From Methylocystis parvus OBBP (lineage in GTDB: Bacteria > Pseudomonadota > Alphaproteobacteria > Rhizobiales > Beijerinckiaceae), in contig NZ_CP092968.1 in the NCBI RefSeq assembly GCF_027571405.1, forward strand, positions 1 to 64,000: a stretch of 64,000 nt of DNA. The letters are read 5' to 3'. The notes under the pieces were generated by a model, which saw only the letters and a list, made by a program, of their open reading frames with translations, was not told where the DNA came from and searched no databases. Positions 50,089 through 58,296 of the stretch are shown one piece after another (position 1 is the stretch's first letter; the number at the start of each line of letters is the position of its first letter). The position numbers and the translations under genes were made by a program.

Positions 50089-50233
50089 CCGTCATGCCCG
50101 CGCTCGTCGCGGGCATCCACGCCGGGCGGCTTCTCTCCCGATAGACGAACGCTGAGGCGTTGTTCTCCGGTCCCTACCAGCGCTCGCCGCAGTTGACGGG
50201 CGTGGATGGCCGGGACAGGCCCGGCCATGACGG
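50089..50233. repeat. Composite inverted-repeat element (about 145 bp)
   Basis: The outer arms are CCGTCATG (50089-50096) and CATGACGG (50226-50233). Next to them lie nested hairpins: CCCGCGCTCGTCGCGGG with CATCCACGCC on the left, and GGCGTGGATG with GCCGGGACAGGCCCGGC on the right. It fills most of the 263-bp gap between RNase J and the DNA methylase. The type is common between alphaproteobacterial genes; it differs from the CATTGCGAG family. Confidence 0.8.
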
Positions 50234-50316
50234 TTGAGAGGTGACGATCGAGAGACGATCAGTTCGCGATTTTCGCGGTAATCGCTAAACTCATTTCGTG
50301 TCAACCCGAGTCGCCC

Positions 50317-51582
50317 ATGCCCGCCAAGCCCACCTTCTATGAATTTTTCGCCGGCGGCGGCATGGCGCGCGCGGGGCTGGGGGAGGGGTGGACCTGCCTC
50401 TTCGCCAATGATGTCGACGCCAGAAAAGCCGAGAGCTATCGCCGCAATTGGGGCGGAGAGGCGCTCCATGTCGGCGACGTCGCCAAGGTTGCGACCGCGC
50501 AGCTCCCCGGCCGCGCCGATCTCGTCTGGGCTTCCTTTCCCTGTCAGGACCTTTCTCTCGCCGGCGCCGGCGCCGGGCTGAAGGGCGCGCGCTCGGGAAG
50601 CTTCTGGCCGTTCTGGTCGCTGATGAAGGCGCTGCGCGCGGAGGGCAGGGCGCCCACGACGATCGTGCTGGAAAATGTCTGCGGCGCGCTCACCTCGCAT
50701 GGCGGCAAGGATTTCACGTCGATCTGCGCCGCGCTGGCGGATGAGGGTTACAGATTCGGCGCGCTCGTCATCGACGCGGCGCTGTTCCTCCCGCAGTCGC
50801 GGCCGCGATTGTTCATCGTCGCCGCGCGCGAGGATGTGGCGACGCTCGACGCTCTTTCGACGCTTCCCCGTTATTGCGAGGAGGCGAAGCCGACGAAGCA
50901 ATCCAAGGGCGGGGATGAGGCTCTGGATTGCTTCGCTGGTCTTGCGAAGTCGGGTATACCCGACTTCGAGAAAATGCTCGCAATGACGGGGAGGTCACCC
51001 TTTGTCAGCCGAGCGTTAATCGCTGCGTACAACCGCTTGCCGGACGATCTGAAAGCCAATTGGCTCTGGTGGCGTTTACCCGCGCCGCCTCCGCGCAATG
51101 CGACGCTCGCGAACGTCATCGAAGACCCGCCGCATGGCGTCTGCTGGCATGACGCGGCGAAGACGCAAAGACTCATTGGCCTGATGAGCGACGTGAATCT
51201 CGCAAAGATCGAAGAGGCGAAGCGCGCGGGCCGCAAGATGGTCGGCGCGCTCTATCGCCGCACGCGCTACGAGAACAGTGAGAAGGTTCAGCGCGCGGAG
51301 GCGCGTTTCGACGACGTCGCCGGTTGCCTGCGCACGCCCGCCGGCGGCTCGAGCCGACAATTCGTGCTTGTCGTGGAAAAGGGCGAGGTGCGCTCGCGGC
51401 TCATATCGGCGCGCGAGACCGCGCGGCTGATGGGATTGCCGGACGATTATATTCTGCCGGAACGCTATAATGAGGCGTATCATCTGACAGGCGACGGCGT
51501 CGTCGTTCCGGCTGTGCGGCACATTGCGGCGCATCTGATCGAGCCTTTGCTGAAGGCCTGCGTCATGCGGGAGGCGGCTTAG
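50317..51582 (+). CDS. dcm: DNA (cytosine-5-)-methyltransferase with in-frame repeat insertion
   Basis: C5-cytosine methylase of 421 residues. Motif I is FYEFFAGGGMARAGL, motif IV is WASFPCQDLSLAG with the catalytic Cys, motif VI is IVLENVCG, motif VIII is LPQSRPRLFIVAA, and the C-terminal RLMGLPDDYILP precedes motif X. Residues 184-225 are not methylase-like: they are translated from a 126-bp (42-codon) copy of the CATTGCGAG palindromic repeat inserted in frame between motif VIII and the target-recognition region. vsr follows 4 bases after the stop. No restriction endonuclease gene is adjacent. Recognition sequence unknown. Confidence 0.92.
   Translation: MPAKPTFYEFFAGGGMARAGLGEGWTCLFANDVDARKAESYRRNWGGEALHVGDVAKVATAQLPGRADLVWASFPCQDLSLAGAGAGLKGARSGSFWPFWSLMKALRAEGRAPTTIVLENVCGALTSHGGKDFTSICAALADEGYRFGALVIDAALFLPQSRPRLFIVAAREDVATLDALSTLPRYCEEAKPTKQSKGGDEALDCFAGLAKSGIPDFEKMLAMTGRSPFVSRALIAAYNRLPDDLKANWLWWRLPAPPPRNATLANVIEDPPHGVCWHDAAKTQRLIGLMSDVNLAKIEEAKRAGRKMVGALYRRTRYENSEKVQRAEARFDDVAGCLRTPAGGSSRQFVLVVEKGEVRSRLISARETARLMGLPDDYILPERYNEAYHLTGDGVVVPAVRHIAAHLIEPLLKACVMREAA
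50866..50991. repeat. Palindromic repeat, copy B, inside the methylase gene
   Basis: Outer arms CCCCGTTATTGCGAG and CTCGCAATGACGGGG pair except at one position. Inside are GAAGCAATCCA / CTGGATTGCTTC and the perfect palindrome AAGTCGGGTATACCCGACTT. Total 126 bp, divisible by three, and open in the methylase frame (residues 184-225). The other two copies lie outside coding sequence. Confidence 0.92.
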
Positions 51583-51586
51583 CCAT

Positions 51587-52000
51587 ATGCGTCTTTCCCG
51601 GCAGGTCGAAAGCCCCGCCCGACGCTCCGCCATCATGCGCGCCGTCAAATCGCGCGACACTGCTCCCGAGCGCGCCGTCCGCGCGATGCTGCGTTCCTTC
51701 GCGCCGGGCTATCGGCTGCACCGCAAGGATATTCCGGGCAACCCGGACATCGCCTATGTCGGGCGCAAGCAGGCGATCTTCGTGCATGGCTGTTTCTGGC
51801 ACGGGCATGATTGCGCGCGCGGCGCCCGCATGCCGAAAGCCAACGCCGATTATTGGCGCGCCAAGATCGCGCGCAATAAAGCGCGCGACGAGACTAATTT
51901 CGCGCGTCTCGCGGAACTTGGCTGGCGGACGCTGACGGTCTGGGAGTGCGAATTGAAGGACAAAGACGCTTTGGAGAAAAAACTGCGCGCATTTTTCTAG
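51587..52000 (+). CDS. vsr: Very short patch repair endonuclease (Vsr)
   Basis: Nicks T:G mismatches left by deamination of 5-methylcytosine, so it pairs functionally with the methylase just upstream. The 137-residue product has the full Vsr pattern: SRRSAIMRAVKSRDT-like ARRSAIMRAVKSRDT, GNPDIAYVGRKQAIFVHGCFWHGHDC with catalytic Asp and zinc-binding Cys/His, ADYWRAKIARNKARD and LTVWECELKD. Followed immediately by a hairpin at 52004-52030. Confidence 0.95.
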   Translation: MRLSRQVESPARRSAIMRAVKSRDTAPERAVRAMLRSFAPGYRLHRKDIPGNPDIAYVGRKQAIFVHGCFWHGHDCARGARMPKANADYWRAKIARNKARDETNFARLAELGWRTLTVWECELKDKDALEKKLRAFF

Positions 52001-52003
52001 CGT

Positions 52004-52030
52004 CCCTCTCCCAGCCTTGCAGGGAGAGGG
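52004..52030. repeat. Hairpin between the convergent vsr and efp genes
   Basis: CCCTCTCCC (52004-52012) pairs perfectly with GGGAGAGGG (52022-52030) around a loop containing CCTTGCA. It resembles the hairpin part of the 39-bp repeats beside the DUF559 gene. No T-run follows on either side, so a terminator role is not clear. Confidence 0.7.
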
Positions 52031-52040
52031 GAAAAGCGCG

Positions 52041-52610
52041 TCAGTCCTTCGCGCGCTCGACATAGGCGCCGTCTTCCGTCTGGATGACGACGCGCGTGCC
52101 GGCCTGGATGTGCGGCGGCACCATGACGCGGGCGCCGTTGGAAAGCTTCGCCGGCTTGTAGGAAGACGACGCCGTCTGACCCTTCACGACCGGCTCCGTC
52201 TCGATGATTTCGAGCGTCACGCGCGCCGGGAGCTGGATGCCCACCGCGACGCCGTTGAAGATGGAGAGGATGCACTGCATGCCCTCCTGCAGCCATTGCG
52301 CCTGATCGCCGACCGTATCCGCCGGGACGGCGATCTGCTCGTAGCTCGCCTGATTCATGAAGTGATAGCCGTCGTCGTCATTATAGAGGAAGCTGAAGTC
52401 CTGATCCTCGACGAAGGCGCGTTCGACCTGCTCGGTCGTCTTGTAGCGGTCGGAGACTTTCACGCCGTCGGAGAGGCGGCGCATGTCGATCTGCGTCGTC
52501 GGCGTGCCCTTGCCGGGAAAAAAGCTTTCGGCGGTAAGCACGACGTAAAGCTGGCCGTCCTCACGCTCAATGATATTGCCCTTGCGAATCGAGCTGGCGA
52601 TGACTCTCAC
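52041..52610 (-). CDS. efp: Translation elongation factor P
   Basis: Relieves ribosome stalling at polyproline stretches. The 189-residue product has three beta-barrel domains. The tip loop [10 protein letters not shown] carries Lys34, the residue that EpmA/EpmB modify with beta-lysine. The conserved end [15 protein letters not shown] is present. It is divergent from epmA, and epmB is 1.6 kb away, so the target and both modification enzymes are encoded together. Confidence 0.97.
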   Translation of the reverse strand: MRVIASSIRKGNIIEREDGQLYVVLTAESFFPGKGTPTTQIDMRRLSDGVKVSDRYKTTEQVERAFVEDQDFSFLYNDDDGYHFMNQASYEQIAVPADTVGDQAQWLQEGMQCILSIFNGVAVGIQLPARVTLEIIETEPVVKGQTASSSYKPAKLSNGARVMVPPHIQAGTRVVIQTEDGAYVERAKD

Positions 52611-52759
52611 AGTTTTGTTCCTTCATTGCCGGCGCGCCGGCTCCGCGTTCATTGCCGGCCTCGGCCGGGCTGGTCTATGAACGGGGTAAGACCATATTTC
52701 GCGCGCAGGAGCAATCGGCCCTCGCCGAGGTCCCAACGCTCAAATCGCAAAGAGGGCCC

Positions 52760-53800
52760 ATGACGCGCGCTTCGCCCTGGTGGGCTCGGGATGTTTACGC
52801 CGATCGCAAGGCCGTTCTCAAGGCGCGCGGCGCGATAACGGCGGCGGCGCGGCGATTTTTTGGGGCCGAGGGCTTCGCCGAAGTGGAGACGGTCGCGCTG
52901 CAGGTCTCGGGCGGCAATGAAACCCATCTGACGGCTTTCTCGACGGAGCTGATCGGCGGCGACGGCGCGCGCAGCCGGCTCTATCTCCACACCTCGCCGG
53001 AATTTTCCTGCAAAAAACTCCTGGCGGCGGGAGAAGAGCGAATTTTCACGCTGGCGCGGGCGTTTCGGAACCGCGAGCGATCGGCGCTGCATCATCCGGA
53101 ATTCACCATGCTGGAATGGTATCGCGCCGGCGAGCCGACCTTGCGCATCTACGAAGACTGCGCCGGGCTGATGGCGGCGGCGGCGACGGCGGCGGGGACG
53201 TCGGACTTCGCTTGGCGCGGCCGGACTTGCGACCCCTTCGCGGAGCCGGAGATCGTCACGGTCTGCGAGGCCTTTGCGCGCTATGCGAGCGTCGATCTCG
53301 CGGCCGTGCTCGACGATCGCGAGGGTCTCGCGACAGCGGCGGCGCGGGACGGGATACGCGTCGCCCGGGACGACACATGGTCGGATCTTTTCAGCAAGAT
53401 CCTGTCGGAGAAGGTGGAGGAGCGTCTTGGAAGCGAGCGGCCGACGATCCTCTGCGATTACCCGGTCAGCGAAGCCGCGCTGGCGCGCGCCAGGGCGGAC
53501 GATCCGCGCTTCGCCGATCGCTTCGAGCTCTATGTCTGCGGGGTGGAGCTGGCGAACGGCTTTGCGGAGCTGACCGATCCGGCCGAGCAGCGCCGCCGTT
53601 TTGAAGCGCAAATGGCGGAGAAAGCGCGGATTTACGGGGAGCGCTATCCGATCGACGAGGATTTCCTGGCGGCGCTCGCTTTCATGCCCCCAGCTTCGGG
53701 CGTCGCGCTGGGGTTCGACAGGCTGGTCATGCTCGCAACGGGCGCCGAGCGGATCGAGCAGGTGCTGTGGACGCCGGTTGCGGAGCGCGGAACGCCCTGA
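52760..53800 (+). CDS. epmA: EF-P lysine lysyltransferase EpmA (PoxA/GenX/YjeA)
   Basis: Class II lysyl-tRNA synthetase paralogue of 346 residues without the anticodon-binding domain. It adds (R)-beta-lysine to EF-P. Motif 2 is FRNRERSALHHPEFTMLEWYRAG, and motif 3 is ASGVALGFDRLVML. Other family features are VSGGNETHL, LYLHTSPEFSCKKLLAAG and LYVCGVELANGFAELTDP. The ATG at 52760 (MTRASPWW) follows AGAGGG. Divergent from efp. Confidence 0.95.
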   Translation: MTRASPWWARDVYADRKAVLKARGAITAAARRFFGAEGFAEVETVALQVSGGNETHLTAFSTELIGGDGARSRLYLHTSPEFSCKKLLAAGEERIFTLARAFRNRERSALHHPEFTMLEWYRAGEPTLRIYEDCAGLMAAAATAAGTSDFAWRGRTCDPFAEPEIVTVCEAFARYASVDLAAVLDDREGLATAAARDGIRVARDDTWSDLFSKILSEKVEERLGSERPTILCDYPVSEAALARARADDPRFADRFELYVCGVELANGFAELTDPAEQRRRFEAQMAEKARIYGERYPIDEDFLAALAFMPPASGVALGFDRLVMLATGAERIEQVLWTPVAERGTP

Positions 53801-53804
53801 CGAG

Positions 53805-54011
53805 CTATTGATGCAGCATCATCAGCAGCGGGAGCACGGCTGCGACGGCTGTGAGTAGGATTCCGAGGCTCATTGTCTCGAAATGGCTGGCGTCCGCGCG
53901 CGATGCTGCGACCACGCGCGGCCGCGCGCTGAGATTCACATTCGCCGGAATGCGGACGCCCAGCGTCCTGGGGGCGGAACCGACGCCGTTTTGAAAATAG
54001 TCCAGACTCAT
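53805..54011 (-). CDS. Small protein with C-terminal membrane helix
   Basis: Unrecognised protein of 68 residues. The N-terminal part (MSLDYFQNGVGSAPRTLGVRIPANVNL) is soluble, and the last 22 residues are a hydrophobic helix (MSLGILLTAVAAVLPLLMMLHQ), suggesting a tail-anchored or small membrane protein. AGGAG lies about 8 bases before the ATG. The upstream region is strikingly AT-rich and contains dyad symmetries, one resembling an Irr iron-control box. Convergent with epmA, with 4 bp between stops. Confidence 0.65.
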   Translation of the reverse strand: MSLDYFQNGVGSAPRTLGVRIPANVNLSARPRVVAASRADASHFETMSLGILLTAVAAVLPLLMMLHQ

Positions 54012-54105
54012 TTCCGATCTCCTATTAGTCTACAGTTTAGATATTCTAATGGGCATGTCAATGTGATTTATTCTATATAACAATATATAATTGTTAATTA
54101 AGGCG
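54012..54105. promoter_or_regulatory. AT-rich control region with two dyads
   Basis: In GC-rich surroundings this stretch is mostly A/T. TTTAGATATTCTAA (54036-54049) is an inverted repeat TTAGA-TAT-TCTAA, close to the iron-control element bound by Irr in Rhizobiales as I recall it. AACAAT-ATATA-ATTGTT (54079-54095) is a second dyad. TTGACA is present on the minus strand at 54061-54056, though no well-placed -10 was found. The region lies between the divergent small membrane protein gene and epmB. Confidence 0.5.
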
Positions 54106-54211
54106 GATGAGCGCGCGTTGCGGTCCGAAGCGGCGAAAGCGATAAGAGCGCCTCGAAAGAAATCGGAGTGAAAATGCGAATTCCTGTCATCGGCGCGTTC
54201 CGCGGATCGGC

Positions 54212-55315
54212 ATGTCACTGACGCAAGAAGACGCGCCGGCGCGGTCGCCTTGCAAGCCGCAGCGCGAGACGCGGGGTCGAACGGCCGCTTCGGTCAGAGA
54301 CCTCGTCGCTTTCGGCTTGCTCCCGGCGGAGGGCGAGAGCGCAGCGCTCGCAAAGGTCGAGGCCCGATACAGCGTCGCCGTCACGCCGGAGGTCGCGGGG
54401 CTCATCGACCCTGCCGACCCTGTGGACCCGATCGCCCGGCAATTCGTCCCCGACTCGCGTGAACTCGTGACGCTCCAAGCCGAATTGGCGGACCCGATCG
54501 GCGATGAGGCCCATAGCCCGACGCCGGGGATCGTGCATCGCTATCCCGACCGCGTTCTCCTGAAGCTCCTCACCATTTGCCCGGTCTATTGCCGCTTCTG
54601 TTTCCGGCGCGAGACGGTCGGGCGCGGGAAGGGCGAATTATTGGGCGAGGCGGAGACGGCGGCGGCGCTCGATTACATTGGGCGAACGCCGGGCGTCGTT
54701 GAAGTCATTCTGACGGGCGGCGACCCTCTGCTGCTCTCGGCCCGCCGGCTTTCGGCGGTCGCCCGGCGCATCGCCGAGATCGAGCATGTTTCGCTCCTGC
54801 GCGTCCATACGCGCGCGCCGACCGCGGCGCCTGAACTCGTCACCGACGAGCGGCTGGCGGCGTTGCGCGAAAGCGGCAAGGCGCTTTACGTCGCGTTGCA
54901 CGTCAATCATTCGCGGGAGCTGTCCGAGTCCGCCCGCGCCGCGATCCTGCGGCTGCGAGAGGCGGGCGCGGCCTTGCTCTCTCAGACGGTGCTGCTCGCC
55001 GGCGTGAATAACGACCCGGACGCGCTGGAGCGACTGATGCGCGATCTGCTATCGCTCCAGGTGAAGCCCTATTATCTGCACCATCCCGATCTCGCGCCGG
55101 GCACCAGCCATTTCCGCCTGTCGATCGAGGAGGGGAAGCGCATCCACGCCGAACTTGCGCGGCGTCTCACCGGGATCGGCCTTCCCGCCTATGTGCTCGA
55201 CATTCCGGGCGGCTTCGGCAAGGTTCCAGTCGCCTCCATGGAGCCCGAAGCGCCCGGCTTCTGGCGGGTCTCCGACCGCGCGGGACGCGTGCATCGTTAC
55301 GCCGACGCCCTTTAG
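54212..55315 (+). CDS. epmB: EF-P beta-lysylation protein EpmB (lysine 2,3-aminomutase family)
   Basis: Radical SAM/PLP enzyme of 367 residues that converts (S)-lysine to (R)-beta-lysine for EF-P. The cluster-binding CxxxCxxC is CPVYCRFC (Cys123, Cys127, Cys130). EVILTGGDPLLLSARRL, LRVHTRAPTAAPELVTDE and VKPYYLHHPDLAPGTSHFRLS are typical of the family. Context with efp and epmA favours EpmB over a catabolic aminomutase. No epmC hydroxylase gene is seen nearby. Confidence 0.94.
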   Translation: MSLTQEDAPARSPCKPQRETRGRTAASVRDLVAFGLLPAEGESAALAKVEARYSVAVTPEVAGLIDPADPVDPIARQFVPDSRELVTLQAELADPIGDEAHSPTPGIVHRYPDRVLLKLLTICPVYCRFCFRRETVGRGKGELLGEAETAAALDYIGRTPGVVEVILTGGDPLLLSARRLSAVARRIAEIEHVSLLRVHTRAPTAAPELVTDERLAALRESGKALYVALHVNHSRELSESARAAILRLREAGAALLSQTVLLAGVNNDPDALERLMRDLLSLQVKPYYLHHPDLAPGTSHFRLSIEEGKRIHAELARRLTGIGLPAYVLDIPGGFGKVPVASMEPEAPGFWRVSDRAGRVHRYADAL

Positions 55316-55377
55316 AATCGCCCCAAGAATGACGCGATTCGCGTTTTATTCGCGTCTTCGCCTCCAGGAGATTCTCG

Positions 55378-58074
55378 TTGCGCAGACCGACGCTTATTTT
55401 CGCGCTTCTCTTCGTCGCCCTGGCCGGCTTGGCGACCTTGGCCGCGCGCGCCGACGAGCCGCCGACGACGCTCGAACAGGTCAATGCAAAACTCGACCGC
55501 ACGCGCGCCACGCTCGACGAGGCGCATAAGACGCTGGAGGAGCCCAATCTGACCGACAGCGCGCTGCGTCGCCTGCGCGACAGAATGGAGCCGCTGCAGC
55601 AGGACCTCGAAGCGACCATCAACGCGCTTACGCCCCGGCTCGCCGCAGTCGAGGCGCGGTTGAAAGAGCTGGCCCCGGCCGAGACGAAGCCGCCCGAGGC
55701 GAAGCCGGCGGAGGTCGCGCCTGTCGTCCCCGCGCCGCCGCCGCAAGTCGCGCCCGCGCCGGCCCCCGCCGCGCAATCAAAGGCCCCGCCGCTGCCGCCG
55801 GCGCGGCCGATTTTGCCGAAGCCGGACCCGAAGGCGGATCCCGCCAAGCCGCAGGCGCCGCCGCAGCCGCCGACGCCAGGCGACGCGGCTCCCTCCGCCG
55901 AGGCGGCGGCCAGCGCGGAACTTGTCGAGCAGCGCAAGCTCTTCGACGCCACTGACGCGACCTTGAAGCGCGCCCGCGCCATGCTGCTCGAGACGCGTCA
56001 GCTCACCGTGCAGATCGTCGCCCGGCAGCGCGACCTCTTTGCGAAGACGCTCTTTCTGCGAACGAGCGGCCTCTTCTCCGTCGATCTGTGGCGCGCGGCG
56101 ATCGCCGACGCGCCGAGCGTCTACACCGCCGCAAAGGCCTTCCTCTCGGATCGCGCCTCGAATTTCGCCGCGCGCGTGGAGAGCCGGCGCGTCGAGTTCT
56201 TTTTCGCCGTCGCGCTGATCCTGCTGGCGCTGCCGCCGGCTTTCGTTCTCTCTCGGCGCGTCCTGGCGCGCGATCACGGCGGCGTCAAAATCACGCCCGT
56301 CCGGCGCGCCGCGGCGGCCGGCTGGACGACGCTCGTGGCCGCCGCCGTCCCCGTCGTCGGGGCGGCGGCTCTTGGCGGAGCGCTCGACGGCTTCGACCTG
56401 CTCGACGCTTCCGTCGAACCGGTCTGGCGGCGTCTGTTCGAGGCCATCGCGCGCGTCTCCTTCGTCTATGGCGCCGCCCGCGCCGTCTTTGCGCCGACCC
56501 ATCCCGACTGGCGCGTCGTCGACCCCGGCGATCGTCTGGCCAAGCTCTTCGTCCGATTGCTCACCTCCGCCGCTCTCGTGCTTTCGCTGACCCGGCTCGT
56601 CGAACAACTCGAAGAGACGGTGCAGGCGAGCCTGCCGCTCGTCATCGTCACGCGCGGCCTGGGGGTGTTGATCATTGCGGGTCTGTTCTTTTGGGCGCTG
56701 CGGGCGCTGTCGCCGGCGAAGGCTTCCGCCGAGGGCGAAGCGGCGGCGACCGGCAAGGGCCGCGACTGGCTCGTGGCGGCCCGCTTTTTCAGCGGGCTCG
56801 CTTTGCTGATCGTCCTCGGCGCCTGCGCCGCCGGCTATGTCACCTTCGCCAATTTCACGATCATGGAGGCGGCCTGGACGGCGATCGTCGCCTTCCTTCT
56901 CTATGTTTTCGTCGTTCTCTCCGCAGGCGGCGTCGAGCACGCCTTTTCGGAGGAGGGCCTGCTGGGGCGCAGCCTCATCAGCGGGCTTGGCGTCAAGCGC
57001 GAGCAGCTTGCGCCCATCGGCGTCCTGTTGTCGGGGATCGTCATCATCCTCGCCTGGTTCGCTGCGGCCCTTCTGGCGCTCGCGCCATTCGGCTACGAGT
57101 CGAACGACATCGTCTCGAATACGCTGAACGCATTTTTCTCGTTCAAGATCGGCGACGTCACCATATCGCCGTCGGCGGCGGTCACGGCGCTCGGCCTGTT
57201 CTTCATCGTGCTCGCGGCGGTTCAGGGCTTCCGCCGCTGGCTCGATACGCGCCTCCTGCCGTTGACGCGGCTTGATACGGGCCTGCGCAGCTCCATCAAT
57301 TCGACGCTCGGCTATGCGGGCGCGATCGGCGCGGCGCTGACGGCCTTGTCGAGCCTCGGCGTCGGCGTCGAGAAGCTCGCCATCGTCGCGGGCGCGCTTT
57401 CGGTCGGCATCGGCTTCGGCCTCAAGGACATCATCAACAATTTCGTCTCCGGCCTGATCCTGCTGTGGGAGCGCGCCATTCGCGTCGGCGACTGGGTCGT
57501 GATCGGCGACGAGCAGGGCTATGTGCGGCGGATCAACGTCCGTTCGACGGAGATCGAGACGTTCGACCGCGCCACGATGATCGTGCCCAATTCCAATTTG
57601 ATCTCGGGCGTCGTGAAGAACTGGCTGCGCGGCGACAGGGTGGGGCGCATCAAAGTCGCCATCGCGCCGCATTCCGGCGTCGATCCCGAGCAGATTCGCG
57701 ACCTCATGCTCGCCGCCGCCAAGGCGCAGGAAGGCGTGCTGCGAATTCCCGCCCCGCAGGTGATGTTCATGGGAATGGAGGCGTCGTCCTTCAAATTCGA
57801 GCTTTGGTGCTATGTCGAAGACGTCGAGAAATCCTCGCGCCTGCGCAGCGATCTGCATTTCGACCTGCATCGCAGGTTGAGCGAGTCGGGCGTCAAAATG
57901 GCCGCCACGGTCGAACCGCCGAAGACGATTCTCCAGCTGCCCGAACTGGATAAGCTGGCGACCGCCGCAGCCGCGAGCGCTCTGGCGATCGAGACCGACA
58001 TCGTGCAGCTTGCGTCGCCGGATGATTCTTCTCTCGACGAGGCTGCCGCGTCCGTCGAGAAACAGGACGCCTGA
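55378..58074 (+). CDS. MscS-family mechanosensitive channel with DUF3772 domain
   Basis: Large inner-membrane channel of 898 residues with a TTG start at 55378, preceded by AGGAG. A signal peptide (to about residue 22) leads to a periplasmic helical DUF3772-type domain, interrupted by a Pro/Ala/Lys-rich linker (about 100-180). About ten membrane helices follow. The MscS core is SVGIGFGLKDIINNFVSGLILLWERAIRVGDWV with the Gly-rich pore helix, then the cytoplasmic beta/alpha-beta domains. Its role would be to relieve hypo-osmotic stress. Not adjacent to obvious functional partners. Confidence 0.9.
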   Translation: MRRPTLIFALLFVALAGLATLAARADEPPTTLEQVNAKLDRTRATLDEAHKTLEEPNLTDSALRRLRDRMEPLQQDLEATINALTPRLAAVEARLKELAPAETKPPEAKPAEVAPVVPAPPPQVAPAPAPAAQSKAPPLPPARPILPKPDPKADPAKPQAPPQPPTPGDAAPSAEAAASAELVEQRKLFDATDATLKRARAMLLETRQLTVQIVARQRDLFAKTLFLRTSGLFSVDLWRAAIADAPSVYTAAKAFLSDRASNFAARVESRRVEFFFAVALILLALPPAFVLSRRVLARDHGGVKITPVRRAAAAGWTTLVAAAVPVVGAAALGGALDGFDLLDASVEPVWRRLFEAIARVSFVYGAARAVFAPTHPDWRVVDPGDRLAKLFVRLLTSAALVLSLTRLVEQLEETVQASLPLVIVTRGLGVLIIAGLFFWALRALSPAKASAEGEAAATGKGRDWLVAARFFSGLALLIVLGACAAGYVTFANFTIMEAAWTAIVAFLLYVFVVLSAGGVEHAFSEEGLLGRSLISGLGVKREQLAPIGVLLSGIVIILAWFAAALLALAPFGYESNDIVSNTLNAFFSFKIGDVTISPSAAVTALGLFFIVLAAVQGFRRWLDTRLLPLTRLDTGLRSSINSTLGYAGAIGAALTALSSLGVGVEKLAIVAGALSVGIGFGLKDIINNFVSGLILLWERAIRVGDWVVIGDEQGYVRRINVRSTEIETFDRATMIVPNSNLISGVVKNWLRGDRVGRIKVAIAPHSGVDPEQIRDLMLAAAKAQEGVLRIPAPQVMFMGMEASSFKFELWCYVEDVEKSSRLRSDLHFDLHRRLSESGVKMAATVEPPKTILQLPELDKLATAAAASALAIETDIVQLASPDDSSLDEAAASVEKQDA

Positions 58075-58147
58075 GGCGTAGACCGGCTTATTTCCACCAT
58101 GCGCCGCGCGTGCTAGAGGGGCGCTCCCATTATTCGCGGCGCCCGCC

Positions 58148-58264
58148 CGTCATTGCGAGCGAGGCGAAGCAATCCAGAACCGTCACGCCTGCCGCTGGAT
58201 CGCTTCGTTGCATTTTCTCGAAGTCGGGTATACCCGACTTCGCATATGCTCCTCGCAATGACGG
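58148..58264. repeat. Palindromic repeat, copy C, upstream of gltX
   Basis: Third copy of the CATTGCGAG family, 117 bp, with arms CCGTCATTGCGAG and CTCGCAATGACGG, the pair GAAGCAATCCAG / CTGGATCGCTTC, and the same perfect 20-bp palindrome AAGTCGGGTATACCCGACTT as copy B. It ends 32 bp before the gltX ATG and is open in the gltX frame. Confidence 0.9.
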
Positions 58265-58296
58265 CGGAGGCCGCCCACAGGATCGCCGCCGCTCCC

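Noticed and set aside
47645..50116. 823-codon minus-strand frame opposite birA/RNase J
   Set aside because: Mirror frame of conserved enzymes; no domain recognised.
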